From: Limnomonas spitsbergensis
Lineage: Eukaryota; Chlorophyta; Chlorophyceae; Chlamydomonadales
Assembly: GCA_037349105.1 (NCBI GenBank)
Contig: JAYJMM010000090.1
Location: forward strand, 360,001-424,000
Direction of reading: 5' to 3'
Length of the DNA stretch: 64,000 nucleotides
Each line of letters opens with the position of its first letter. Within the stretch, counting starts at the first letter, position 1. Below, one piece after another: positions 32,272-42,836 of this stretch. The position numbers and the translations under genes are program-made. The notes beneath the pieces are model-generated. The model made no database searches. It had not been told where the DNA came from and saw only the letters and a list, made by a program, of their open reading frames with translations.

Positions 32272-35200
32272 GCAGCGGTATCCACGCCGGCAGCAGCAGT
32301 AGCAGCAGCAGTAGCAGCAGCAGCAGCAGTATCCTCGACGGCAGCAGCGTCCGCTGACGGACCAGCAGATACTGGGTTGAGGTTGAGGTGTGCGTGGTTG
32401 TGGCCGCAGCCGCACGGCCCAGCGGCGGCGCGACTCTGCGCAATCTCATTCTCATGATGCGGGAAAACCAGGTCGCGACCGCCTGGCAGAGATCGAGAGG
32501 TAGGTATGTGACCAGGATGAGAGGGCGGGCAGGATCAGCGGTTGGGTCTCCGCACAACTTGTACTTGTGGCGCACATGAAATTCGAAATATGGGGTTAGG
32601 GGCAGGCTACATGAGGGAGTGGAAAACCAGGTCGCGACTGCCTCGCGGGTTAGGGTTTAGGGTGGCCCTAAATCATAACCGTGGTGGCGTGCGAGGGATG
32701 CAGGATGAGGATGAGAGCAGGATGGGGATGTGCATCCATGCAGGATGGATCGAGAGGTACATGATGGGGATGAGAGCAGGATGAGGATGTATATCCATGC
32801 AGGATGGATCGAGATGTACAGGATGGGGATGAGAGCAGGATGGGGATGTGAGCAGGATGGGGATGAGAGCAGGATGGGGATGTGAGCAGGATGGGGATGT
32901 GAGCAGGATGGGGATGAGAGCAGGATGGGGATGTGTATCCATGCAGGATGGATCGAGAGGTACAGGATGGGGATGAGAGCAGGATGGGGATGTGAGCAAG
33001 ATGGGGATGAGAGCAGGATGGGGATGTGAGCAGGATGGGGATGTGAGCAGGATGGGGATGAGAGCAGGATGGGGATGTGTATCCATGCAGGATGGATCGA
33101 GAGGTACAGGATGGGGATGAGAGCAGGATGGGGATGTGAGCAGGATGGGGACGAGAGCAGAATGGGGATGAGAGCAGGATGGGGATGAGAGCAGGATGGG
33201 GATGAGTGCAGGATGGGGATGAGAGCAGGATGGGGATGAGAGCAGGATGGGGATGAGAGCAGGATGGGGACGAGAGCAGGATGGGGATGAGAGCAGGATG
33301 GGGATGAGAGCAGGATGGGGATGAGAGCAGGATGGGGATGTGAGCAGGATGGGGATGAGAGCAGGATGGGGATGAGTGCAGGATGAAGATGAGAGCAGGA
33401 TGAAGATGAGAGCAGGATGGGGATGAGAGCAGGATGGGGATGAGAGCAGGATGGGGATGAGAGCAGGATGGGGATGAGAGCAGGATGGGGATGAGTGCAG
33501 GATGAGGATGTATATTGGCAGGCGACATCCATGTACAGTATCTCTGCAGAATAGCTGCTTGTTATATCTGTGTAAAACAGCTGCCTGTCTGTAAGATCTA
33601 GGTAAAACAGCTGCCTGTCTGTAAGATCTAGGTAAAACAGCTGCCTGTCTGTAAGATCTAGGTAAAACAGCTGCCTGTCTGTAAGATCTAGGTAAAACAG
33701 CTGCCTGTCTGTAAGATCTAGGTAAAACAGCTGCCTGTCTGTAAGATCTAGGTAAATTAGCTGTTTTGTATATCGGTGTACAACATAATCTACGCACCGT
33801 TTTAGTATCTTTCTTAATATCTTTGCATTATAGCACAGGATTCACCTCCGTGGATGTCAATGCCTCTCCCCATCACGTCCTCGATCATGCTGCTGCACTC
33901 TATGTGCCAGCCGGGCCTGCCGGGGCCCACAGGGGGAGGGGGGGCATGGGTATTGCAATTTTATGGCATGGATATTTGGGCATGGGCACATGAATAAGGG
34001 AGCATGAGCATGAGCATGTGCATGTGCATGGGCGACTGGGCATGGGCATGGGCATGGACATGGGCATGTAAATAAGTGAGCATGGGCATGGGCATGGGCA
34101 CGTGAGCAAGGGAGCATGGGCATGGGCATGGGCGATTGTACACGGGCACGTAAGCAAGGGAGCATGTGCATGGGGCATGGGCGATTGTGCATGGGCACAT
34201 GAATAAGGGAGCATGGGCATGGGCATGGGCACGTAAATAGAGGAGCATGGGCATGGGCATGGGCATGGGATGGGCAATTATGCATGGGCACGTAAATCAG
34301 GAAGCATGGGCTGCGTCCACCAGTCTGCCTCTCCGCCTCTGCCTTTCTGCATCTCCCCTCTTTATCTCTGCCTCTCCCCCTCTGCCTCTCCCCCTCTGCC
34401 CCTTTCTGCCTCTAAGCCCACGAAATTTAAAAATTTAAAATTTTCAGCACACCTTCCAGGCCCCCAGGGTGAAGGCCAGCTTGGTTCCCCAGGCTTGGCA
34501 GACTTCCAAAGGGCAAAGTCGGCCGGGCCCCGCTTGCGCCCATCCACGTCCACACGCTCGCCTGCCCTACGGTCGCAGATGAGGGGGGTGTGGGTAAGGG
34601 GGTAGGGGTGAACAGCTTGGCAGACTTCCAAAGGGCAAAGTCGGCCGGGCCCACATGCGCTCATCCACTTCCATACCCTCGCCCGCCCTACAATCGCAGA
34701 GGAGGGGTTTACGGGTTAGGGGGTAGTGGTTAAAAACTCAGCGGACTTCCCAAGGGCAAAGTCGGCCAGGCCCCGTTTGCGCCCATCCATGTCCACAATG
34801 CGCCTGCCCTACGGACATGGAAGGGGGTTATGGGTAAGGGGGTAGGGGTTAACGGCTCGTTGGACATCCAAAGGGCAAAGTCAGCCGGGCCCCGTTTGTG
34901 TCCATCCACGTCCACACGCTTGCCTGTCCTACGGACATGGAAGAGGGGGTTAGGGGTAGAGGGTCAAGGCCTCGGTGGACTTCCAAAGCTCTAAGTCAGC
35001 CAGGCCCCGCTTGCGCCCATCCACATCCACACGCTCGCCTGCCCTACGGTCGCACTGTGTCGGTGGGATCAATTTGGGGGTATGATTCAGGGCCAATAAG
35101 TTAATAATAACTACAAGCCCCGCTTGCACCCGTGCTTGTCTACACCCTCGCCTGCCCAAATATTGAAATAACGGTGAAAGGCACCATGATGTGCAAAACA

Positions 35201-37188
35201 CATGAAAACACATCTGGTATCTCTCCTCTGACCTCTTGTCCTCCTGCGCTCTCCCGGACAGCCGCCCGTAGCCGGGGCAGCGAGTCCATCTCAAAGCTAA
35301 ACATTGCGCCCTCCCGCCTCTCATCGCACAAACCAATCCATAAAAATGACGATATAAGACACCGTGATACGCAAAACAAATGAAAACAAAACTGATATTT
35401 CTCCTCTGACCTGTTGTCCTCCTGCGCTCTGCCGGACAGCCGCCCGTAGCCGGGCAGCGAGTCCACCTCGAAGTAGACATCGCCTCCCACGGCGTAGGCA
35501 TGCCCGTTGGTCATGATGCGTTCTATGGTGGTGATCATTTGTGGAATGAAGTCCGTGGCCTTGGGCTCAAGGCTTGGAGGCAGGCAGCCCAGTGCGGCCA
35601 TGTCCTGCATGGGGATGCATGGGTTCGCATGGGGTGGATGCAGTCTATGGCCTTGGGCTCCAGGCTGAGAGGGAGGCAGCCCAGTGCGGCCATGTCCTGC
35701 AAGGGGTTGTATGGGGATGCATGGAGATGCATGGGCGGGATGCAGTCTGTGGCCTTGGGCTCAAGGCTTAGGGGCAGGCAGCCCAGTGCGGCCATGCCCT
35801 GCATGAAAATGCATGGGTGTGCATGGGGTGGATGCAGTCTATGGCCTTGGGCTCCAAGCAATAAGGCAAGCAGCCCAGTGCGGCCATCGTCTGCATGGAG
35901 TTGCATGGCATTGCATGCGTATGCACGTGTGGGATGCATTCTGTGGCCTTGGGTTCCAGGCTGAGAGGGTGGCAACCCAGTGTGGCCATGTCCTGCATGG
36001 GGAGGCATGGAGAAGCATGGATGTGCATGCCGTGGGGCGGGGCTTTCTGTTCCAGGATAGTTTGCACCAGGGCTTGCTGGTTGCGCCCAAACCCTCCATG
36101 CCTCAGGATCCTCAGAAGAGATGCCCGGTGTGGTGGGCCGTTATTGCGCTCATCTCCCATGCACATCGCAGCGTACCGTGTGGAATTCCCCGATGAACCG
36201 CCGAGACAGTTCCAGCGGGTCCTCCCCTCGCTCGTTCGCCCGTGCAATGATCTTGTCGTCGATGTCTGTGAAGTTGCGGACGTACTGCACGCTGTACTGC
36301 AGGTGGCGCAGCAGGCGGTACAGGACGTCAAACGCGACGTACACGCGGGCATGCCCTACAGAGAGGGTGGGTGCAGCGGCGGGGAATTGATTTCGCGAGG
36401 TACACAAGGGTGATGAGGTACAAAAGGGTGACGAGGTACACAAGGGTGATGAGGTACAAGAGGGTGACGAGGTACACAAGGGTGATGAGGTACACAAGGG
36501 TGACGAGGTACACAAGGGTGATGAGGTACAAAAGGGTGACGAGGTACACAAGGGTGATGAGGAGGAGTGAACTGATATTCTTATGTTTCCAGCGCCGGGA
36601 TATTTTTTGTATCCAAACACATGCCGGACACAACCAGTGCTGTGCAATATTCGCCATAATTGAGACACCGTGTCAATACAGTACGGTCCCTTACTGAGAA
36701 AAGTAGCTGAATTTGCCGTAAAATTACGGTGACTAAAACTCGGCTACCGTAATTCAGCCACCGTAAGGGCAGTCATCGGCAGGGCAGCACAGGATACAAC
36801 GCATTACTCATAACACATCCTGGGCTTATGGCCTGTTGTGGCGGGAACGGTGGTGGGGCATGGATTTTGCGCCTTATCGAGGTGCCAAGGGGTCAAGGAT
36901 ATTAACTCAGATTGTGCGAGGGTTCAGAGTTCAGGGTTCAGGGTTCAGAGTTCAGGGTTCAGAGTTCAGGGTTCAGGGTTCAGGGCCTAACCCTGATCCT
37001 TGCTAAGGATTCAGGGTTGATGACCAAACCCCAACATTTCTGAGTTCTGACCACACACCTATGTGGCTGAAATCGTACACGGTGACCCCGCACACGTACA
37101 TCTTGACCAAGTCCGGTCGATCCTCATGAGTCCGAAAGGCTTCTTTGCCGCGCGACATGGTGTTGTAGAGCTGGAGCTTTGCACGCAT
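27310..37188 (-). CDS. CARS: Cysteinyl-tRNA synthetase, 8 exons
   Basis: It joins cysteine to tRNA-Cys (class I aminoacyl-tRNA synthetase). Exons in transcription order are 37059-37188, 36177-36355, 35411-35604, 34453-34566, 33846-33916, 32121-32482, 28483-28645 and 27310-27860. All junctions are GT-AG with matching phase, giving about 587 residues. Signature motifs appear in the expected order: [10 protein letters not shown] (first zinc Cys), SHIGHARVY (HIGH, split by intron 1), [41 protein letters not shown] (second zinc Cys), [11 protein letters not shown] (zinc His and Glu) and [11 protein letters not shown] (KMSKS). The C-terminal tail is [16 protein letters not shown]. The start shown is the ATG at 37188. 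An Ala-rich in-frame extension upstream and a separate targeting-peptide exon are possible, so compartment is open. An Ala-rich insert of about 65 residues sits between HHENE and KMSKS. Introns are packed with exon-edge copies. Confidence 0.93.
28305..28385 (-). repeat. Decoy 3' edge of exon 28483-28645
   Basis: It repeats the end of the exon (QALDAAG in the true exon, QPLDATG here) with the CAGGYGTGAGG donor context, about 150 bp downstream of the true donor. Confidence 0.8.
28655..31500. repeat. 2.8-kb 12-bp minisatellite (GAGGTAGGGACA)n
   Basis: Well over 200 units of 'gaggtagggaca' with scattered A-to-G and G-to-T variants and occasional 'gtgtaggtgcagttgtagag' spacer blocks. It fills the intron just upstream of exon 28483-28645, and the exon's acceptor context (CTGCCCCTACAG on the minus strand) resembles the unit. 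Because 12 is a multiple of 3, it yields 900-1100-codon artefact frames on both strands. These are not genes. Confidence 0.97.
31530..31556 (-). repeat. Decoy 5' edge of exon 28483-28645
   Basis: It repeats CCCCTACAGGTCAT plus the next exon bases (VIAKYH in the true exon, VIANYH here) at the far side of the minisatellite. It is about 2.9 kb from the true acceptor at 28646-28647, so the minisatellite lies between two exon-edge copies. Confidence 0.8.
32209..32331 (-). repeat. Coding (GCT)n trinucleotide expansion
   Basis: An imperfect GCT/GCA run inside exon 32121-32482 encodes a poly-Ala insert in cysteinyl-tRNA synthetase. On the minus strand there is no AG between about 32331 and 32209. 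The run therefore cannot end in a normal acceptor and is most simply read as coding. Confidence 0.75.
32614..32647 (-). repeat. Decoy 5' edge of exon 32121-32482
   Basis: It repeats GCAGTCGCGACCTGGTTTTC (true edge GCGGTCGCGACCTGGTTTTC, coding GRDLVF) about 150 bp upstream of the true acceptor. The decoy's AG is lost (CGAG in place of CCAG). Confidence 0.8.
32690..33520. repeat. GAGAGCAGGATGGGGAT minisatellite
   Basis: About 45 units of an 18-bp motif, with a higher-order block of roughly 130 bp containing 'atccatgcaggatggatcga' repeated near 32730, 32795, 32937 and 33090. Long minus-strand frames are artefacts. Confidence 0.95.
33570..33765. repeat. 30-bp tandem repeat, six perfect copies
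   Basis: The unit is 'taagatctaggtaaaacagc' plus 'tgcctgtctg', head to tail with no spacers and nearly identical. It lies just downstream of exon 33846-33916. Confidence 0.95.
33950..34300. repeat. CATGGG hexamer minisatellite
   Basis: A (CATGGG)n tract with roughly 65-bp higher-order units containing 'cacgtaaataagggagcatg'-like blocks. Intronic. Confidence 0.9.
34612..35055 (-). repeat. Four decoy 5' edges of exon 34453-34566
   Basis: Units of about 120 bp near 34612-34692, 34738-34818, 34860-34937 and 34975-35052 repeat the acceptor and about 70 exon bases. The true exon reads [13 protein letters not shown] and [11 protein letters not shown]; copies read, for example, PADFALWMS and LADLELWKS. 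Each is followed by a short T/C-rich intron piece. Confidence 0.92.
35215..35335 (-). repeat. Decoy 3' edge of exon 35411-35604
   Basis: It repeats the exon end (DSLP, then [10 protein letters not shown] in the true exon) and the downstream intron including GGTCAGAGGAGA. A one-base insertion frameshifts the copy. About 180 bp downstream of the true donor. Confidence 0.88.
35640..36005 (-). repeat. Four decoy 5' edges of exon 35411-35604
   Basis: Units of about 100 bp (acceptors near 35698, 35800, 35890 and 35993) repeat the acceptor and about 55-60 exon bases (true [16 protein letters not shown]; copies [16 protein letters not shown] and similar). Several keep acceptor AG and frame. The true acceptor is at 35605-35606. 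Confidence 0.93.
36405..36565. repeat. 18-bp tandem repeat (GAGGTACACAAGGGTGAY)n
   Basis: Nine units directly upstream of exon 36177-36355. Not exon-derived as far as I can see. Confidence 0.92.
36635..36792. mobile_element. hAT-type MITE, copy 3
   Basis: It starts CAGTGCTGTGC and ends GGGCAGCACAG, with a flanking 8-bp duplication GACACAAC / GATACAAC. It lies inside the first intron of cysteinyl-tRNA synthetase. Confidence 0.85.
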
Positions 37189-37189
37189 G

Positions 37190-38445
37190 TCATGAACGGT
37201 GAGGGGCGGTGCGGCGGCGGCGACTGTTGCTGCTGCATTAAGTGGTCAAGGTTTGGCATTTTTAAAAGATATAGAAAGTGTGAGGGGCGGTGTGGCGGCA
37301 GCGACTGTTATGCTACAGCAAAAGGTTAGGTTACGCGGTTAAGGTGGTCATGGACGGTGAGGGGCGGTGCGGCGGCAGCGGCAGTTGCTGCTGCGGCAAG
37401 GGTTTATGTTTGGCGTTTATAAGAGAAATAGATGGTGAGAGGGGCAGTGCGGCGGCAGCGGCTGTTGCTTCTGCGGCAAGTGGTCAAGGTTTAGCGTTCG
37501 GAGTGGGGATAGATGGTGAGGGGGCGTTCGAAGGCAGCGGCAGCAGCTATTGATGCTGCGGCAAATGGTCAAGGTTTAGCGTTTGGAGAGGAGATAGATG
37601 GTGAGGGGGGAGCTGCAGCGGCAGCAACTTTTGCTGCTGCAGCAAGAGGTTCGGTTACGCGGTGAAGGTGGTCATGGACGGTGGTGCAGCGGCAGCGGCA
37701 GTTGCTGCTGCGGCAAGGGTTTAGAGTTTGGCGTTTATAATCAAGATAGATGTAGAGAGGGCGGCAAAGCAGGGTGGAGAGAGATGGTGAGGGGGGCGGT
37801 GCAGAGGCGGCTGTTGCTTCACCGGCAAGAGGTTAGGTTCGGCGTATAGGGTCGAGATAGAGGTTGAGGGGGGCGGTGCAGAGGCAGCTGTTGCTTCTGC
37901 GGCATGAGGTTAGGTTCGGCGTATAGGGTGGAGATAGAGGTTGAATGGGGCGGTGCGGCTGCTGTCGTTGCTGCTGCAGCAAGGAGTTAGCTTCGGCGTT
38001 TGGGGTGGAGATATATGGTGAGGGGGGCGGTGCAGCAGCGGCTGTTGCTTCTGCGGCAAGAGGTTAGGTTCGGCGTATAGGGTCGAGATAGAGGTTGAGG
38101 GGGGCGGTGCGGCTGCTGTCGTTGCTGCTGCAGCAAGGAGTTAGATTCGGCGTATAGGGTGGAGATAGAGGTTGAGGGGGGCGGTGCGGCTGCTGTCGTT
38201 GCTGCTGCAGCAAGGAGTTAGGTTCGGCGTATAGGGTGGAGATAGAGGTCGAGGGGGGCGGTGCGACTGCTGTCGTTGCTGCTGCAGCAAGGAGTAAGGT
38301 CGGCGTTTAGGGTGGAAATAGATGGTTAGGGGGGCGGTGCAGCAACAGCTGTTGTTTCTGTTGCAGCTGTGGCAAGGGTTTAGGTTTGGGGACTAAGGAG
38401 GAATGGATGTTAAGGGAGGGGCGGTACTGCTGCGGCTGCGTCAGG
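37190..38445 (-). repeat. GC-rich ~65-bp array upstream of first CARS exon
   Basis: About 14 units on the minus strand repeat GCAGCAGCAAC, GCCGCACCGCCCC and CTCACC or CTCAACC, the sequence immediately 5' of the ATG at 37188. In the exon frame this reads Ala/Pro-rich ([15 protein letters not shown]). The array may represent the 5' edge of a longer first exon. Confidence 0.75.
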
Positions 38446-38541
38446 GTGGGCAGAAAGGAAGAAAGAAAGCTACGCCCCGTGGGAGGCTTTAGAGTTTAGG
38501 AAACAGCACAGCCTGGGTCGAAGCCACATCCGCGCCGCTAC
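38446..38541 (-). mobile_element. Short (~90 bp) insertion, family A, copy 4
   Basis: On the minus strand it starts GTAGCGGCGCGGATGTGGCT and ends GGGGCGTAGCTTTCTTTC plus a pyrimidine tail. It is flanked by the 7-bp duplication CGTCAGG (38439-38445 and 38542-38548). Confidence 0.78.
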
Positions 38542-38649
38542 CGTCAGGAGGGGCAATACTGCCGCGGCTGCTGTGGCAGCTGCTGCGTCAGGAGTTTTTG
38601 GGATGTAATAGCTTTCATAGCTTTCATAGCTTTCATAGCTTTCATAGTT

Positions 38650-38870
38650 TCCATAAGGCCGCACTTCTTCAGGGCAGTCTTGTAGAGCAGAAGTTTGGAG
38701 CGTGCATGCCATGTCTAGCATGGGGCGGTGCAGGGGCCGCTGCTGCTGCAAGGTTTAAAAGTTTAGGATGTTGTAGAGCAGAACCTTGGAGGAAGCCTAG
38801 TTTGGGGCTAAGGGTTTAGGTACTAGGGTGTTCTAGAGCAGAGCCTTGGAAAACGCATGTTGTGGTCGCA
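38650..38870 (-). repeat. Three decoy copies of first CARS exon start
   Basis: Segments near 38660-38715, 38770-38800 and 38825-38865 repeat the bases coding [10 protein letters not shown] (here HARSKLLLYKT, SKVLLYN and a more decayed form). They lie about 1.5 kb upstream of the true exon. Confidence 0.7.
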
Positions 38871-39086
38871 AGGAAAGGAAGGGGCGGTGCATTGGCTGCT
38901 GTTGCGGCAAGGTCAAGAATTCAAGGTTAGGGTTCAATGCTTAGTGTACAGAAACATGGTACAGGGGCTGCTGCTGCAGGGTTAAGGGTTACGGGTTAAG
39001 GGTTTAGGCTTCGATGCTTAGGGTCCAGATCCATGGAACAGGGGCTGCTGCTGCTGCATGGTCCAGGACTCCCTGTGCAATCCCGA

Positions 39087-39130
39087 TGATTCTCTAAAGC
39101 GTGAGGCACTTTCGCGTCTTTAGAGAATTG
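39087..39130. other. Hairpin ATTCTCTAAAG...CTTTAGAGAAT
   Basis: An 11-bp perfect stem with an 18-base loop. No associated gene and no T-run consistent with a terminator role. Confidence 0.5.
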
Positions 39131-39849
39131 GAGAGGCAAAGTGACCCCCTTTAGGTGGCGGGACTCGGTGGGCCCTACGCACCGAAGGTGTGTAAGGCTA
39201 AAGAAAAAAAAGGCCCTCCACCATGACTTAAATTAGGGTCCCAGGCCGGTAGAGGCGGCCCGCCCGGTACAATCAGCGTAGTACCATTGTACCGTGGCGG
39301 ATCCCACCATTACCCCAGGGCTCAGTCACTAGGGTCAATGTGGATGGTATAGGGTCTGCTGCGGCTGCAGGATCCCTAGGGTTCAGTGCTGAAAGTGGGG
39401 TTTCGCTGATTACTTTAAAACACTTCCTCTAAAATTCAGCTACAATTCAGCTACAATTGAGCTACAATTCAGCTGCAAGATGGCCTACAGCCGAGGGTTC
39501 CTGTTGCAGCAGGCCCTGCTGCTCTGGCCACCGGCCGTAGGCCGGTCAAGGTTTCGTCCCGATGGGCCCATTAATGGCCGCCTAGTGGTTCCCCGAAGGT
39601 GCTCTGGCGCGTAAGGAAAAGAAACACTGCTCCGAACCCTGAACTCTTAACCCTGAACCCCTCTAACGCGTTAGCCGTCTGATGTTGTCATCTTATTCAT
39701 TTCACCATGCTTCCTCTGAGAAGTATTACAAAAACGCTTGTCCCCCCACTTGTAGTGCTAGCCCTCCCCTGCTAGCCTTCCCCTGCCTCAGCTTGACAGC
39801 GCACACAAGTTGCTTGTTGCACAGAAACATGAGTGCCTGGTAACGCAAA

Positions 39850-40015
39850 GCACAGTACGGCATGGCACGGTGTGGTACGGCATGGCACGGTACGGTGAGG
39901 TACGGCATGGCACGGTGCGGTGCGGTACGGCATGGCACGGTACGGTGCGGTACGGTACGGCACGGCATGTGAGTCACTTGATGCACGGAAACATGTGTCC
40001 ACGATAGGGCACGGT
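39850..40015. repeat. CGGTACGGCATGGCA microsatellite
   Basis: 5-, 10- and 15-bp imperfect units of GGTACGGCAT and GGCACGGTAC. Related to the tracts at 6420-6720 and 22015-22180. Confidence 0.85.
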
Positions 40016-40599
40016 ACGGCGCAAATTCATCATATTTTGCAATGAATGTGTGAACCAGTTGCAAAGCCCCTGGTTGGAAATTCTAATGTAAACCCTCGGG
40101 TGTAACCCCACTGATGTAAGTGTGAACCAGGTTCCTACCTTCCCAGCCTCACCTGCAGTACTAGCCTTCCTCTGCTTTTTCTCGGCGGCGCATCTGGAGG
40201 CATAAGGGACAGCTTTCAAGGGGCAGGCATAGAGGCAAAACCCCTAAACCCTAAACCCTAAACTAGGCAATCGCCTTGGGATACCATGCACTTGCCTATA
40301 TATTAGGGCATCGAGCACTTCCCAATGTCAGGGTTTAACCACTTGCACCCTGCCAAGCTTCCAAGCCTCATGGCACTTGCATGTCGCAATGCACGTGCAA
40401 TGGTGCATGCATTCCTCAGTATCTATGCCTCCATGCCCCATTAATCCACAATGCATGCAAGCATGGCCCATTTATGATATACGCAAGCATGCCTCACTCT
40501 GCATGTAAGCATGCCGCCACTCTCATGTTGTTGGACCAATGGTAACGCAACCACCCACAGCCGTTTTCGAAAGGGCCAGCGCAGAGCGCTCCGAATCTA

Positions 40600-41460
40600 A
40601 TGAATGCATGCCGCACTACACATGCATGTCTCACTGCACGTGCAAGCCTGCCTCACAACATATGCCTGTAAGCCTCACTCTGCACGCAAGCATGCCCTTC
40701 TCCGCATGCCTCACTTTGTATGCCTGCACGCCTCACTCCGCGAGCAATCATGCCCCACTTCTCAGGTATGCCTCACTACACATAAACATGACTCACCGCA
40801 CGTGCTTGCATGCCCCTCTCCGCATGCAATCATGCCCCACACTTAGGTATGCCCCTCTCCGCGAGCAATCATGCCCCACCTCTTAGGTATGCCCCTCTCC
40901 GCGAGCAATCATGCCCCACCTCTTATGTATGCCTCACTGGCCACTACACATACATGTCTCACTGTACGTGCACGCATGCCTCACTACGTATGCCTTCGAT
41001 GCCCCACTCCGCACGCAAACATGCCCCACTTCTTATGATGCCTCACTACACATGCATGTCTCCGCATGCAATCATATTCCACACTACATGCAAATATGCC
41101 CCACTTCTTATGTATGCCCCCACTGGGCACTACACATGCATGTCTCACTGCATGTGCAAGCCCGCCTCACCAGATATGTCTGTCTGCCCCACTCCGCACG
41201 CAAGCATGCCCCGCTCCGCGTCGATCATGCCCCACTTCTTATGCATGCCTCACTACACATACATGACTCGCCGCACATGCTCGCATGCCTTACTTTGTAT
41301 GCCTGCAAGCCTCACTTTGCATTACGTGCTTCACTACGCATGCCTTACTTATGCCTGCATGCTCCAATATACAGGCATACATGTCTCGCTGACAAAAAAC
41401 ATGTCTCACAAAAGTATAAGCATGTACGCTCCAGTGCGCACACACGCATGCCTCACTGCA
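40600..41460. repeat. Degenerate CATGCCTCACTACACATG repeat
   Basis: Diverged units built on 'catgcctcactacacatgca' with block structure. Long plus-strand frames with Met-Pro-His-Ser-type repeats are artefacts. Confidence 0.85.
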
Positions 41461-41775
41461 TATGCTTGCATGCATGCCTCACTGCGCATGCTTGCATGCA
41501 TGCCTCACTGCGCATGCTTGCATGCATGCCTCACTGCGCATACTTGCATGCATGCCTCACTGCGCATGCTTGCATGCATGCCTCACTGCGCATGCTTGCA
41601 TGCATGCCTCACTGCGCATGCTTGCATGCATGCCTCACGGCGCATGCTTGCATGTATGCCTCACTGCGCATGCTTGCATGCATGCCTCACTGCGCATGCT
41701 TGCATACATGCCTCACTGCATACGCTTGCTTGCATGCCTCACTGCGCATGCTTGCATGTATGCCTAACTGCATGT
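41460..41775. repeat. 27-bp tandem repeat, ~11 copies
   Basis: A homogeneous array of 'gcttgcatgcatgcctcact' plus 'gcgcat'. TGCATGCATGC makes each unit partly self-complementary. It is the young end of the degenerate repeat at 40600-41460. Confidence 0.95.
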
Positions 41776-42651
41776 GTATGCCGGCATCAATACACATGCA
41801 TGCCTAAATACGTTGACATGCCATGCACCGGACCAGGCTGAGCCCCGGCATCTGCCTTTCCTCCCGGTTCGCTCTGCCTGGCCCTTTTTTAAAAAGGCTG
41901 CGGGTGGTTGCATCAACTTCGTAACAACAACATCTGTCATGCCATGCCATGCCATGCCATGCACTCCCAGTGGCACAGAGCTGCCATGAACATTTCTGCC
42001 CGTCTCCAAAGGTTTCTGCGCAGCCGGGGAGCACCGCCTAGCCTTTTAAAAATGGTGTGTTCAGTGGATGGACGCGAGATGCATGTATATGACACCGTCA
42101 TATTTAGTTCAGTAAAAAGTTCTCTGTGCTAACGAAATAGGGTGACACCGCTTTCCCATCGATCGTACTCGTCAATTTCCTTGCGATGGCCCGATGGCTT
42201 TATTCCGGCCTCATCTCCCTGTCGCACCTGACGACGGCCAAGAGAGAACGCCCTCTCATGGATACACATCCGATGCCGGGGCAGTGCGCCATCGAGCCTG
42301 AGGAGGACATCCGCATCCTGCCGGCAGCGTTCATCGGTTAGGATCTCGGCGTGGACGTGCTTGTGTGTGTGTGGTGATGTGCGTGTGACGATGTGCCCAT
42401 GTGCGTTCCTTTTTCTTTGGCTTCACGAAGGTGTGAGGTCGGTGAGGTTGGTGTGGGGACGAAATGATAAAGTGTGACTGACGGCTGAGGTTTCCGTCGA
42501 CTCGTGTCATGCAAGACGCGCTTGTACAGCGTCGCGCTTGCCGAAATCATGGGCCCAATTCCACCTGTGTCCGGAACTCGAAAATAGTGCCAGCTAGACA
42601 AAAGTCAATTCCACTAGTGTTCGGGATCGTGTTCGGGATCCTGCCCACCCA

Positions 42652-42734
42652 TTATCCGTACCCGGCGAGGCATGCTTTTTGCATCGTGCCCAGGGGGGTC
42701 GATGCAAAACTCAAGCCTCGCCGGGTACGGATAA
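42652..42734. promoter_or_regulatory. 20-bp perfect hairpin with nested inner stem
   Basis: TTATCCGTACCCGGCGAGGC (42652-42671) is perfectly inverted at 42715-42734. Inside it TTTTGCATCG and CGATGCAAAA also pair, so almost the whole 83 bp can fold. It lies about 100 bp upstream of the ORF at 42837. It could be an origin, a transposon sub-terminal structure or a regulatory RNA; role unknown. Confidence 0.7.
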
Positions 42735-42836
42735 GCGTGACAGCGAGGCGTGGCTCCATTTCATCACTTGATTATCACTCTCAGTCGCGCGCGCAATTCG
42801 TTTCATTTATCTCGTTCAATCTATCTCTCTTTCTCT

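Noticed and set aside
33570..33765. CRISPR-like array of 30-bp repeats
   Set aside because: Repeats are contiguous with no unique spacers, in a eukaryotic intron.
32657..33797. Pro/Ser/His-rich proteins of 286-374 codons
   Set aside because: Translations of the 18-bp GAGAGCAGGATGGGGAT minisatellite.
35215..35335. Second, alternative copy of a CARS exon
   Set aside because: It carries a one-base insertion and lacks the exon's first half, so it is a decayed edge copy.
40810..41841. 343-codon Met/Cys/His-rich frame
   Set aside because: Artefact of the CATGCCTCACT repeat; similar frames exist in other phases and no splice or start support is present.
42750..42836. Earlier ATG of the small basic ORF
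   Set aside because: The stretch from 42750 is Ser/Phe/Leu-rich without a clear signal peptide. I prefer 42837 but cannot exclude it.
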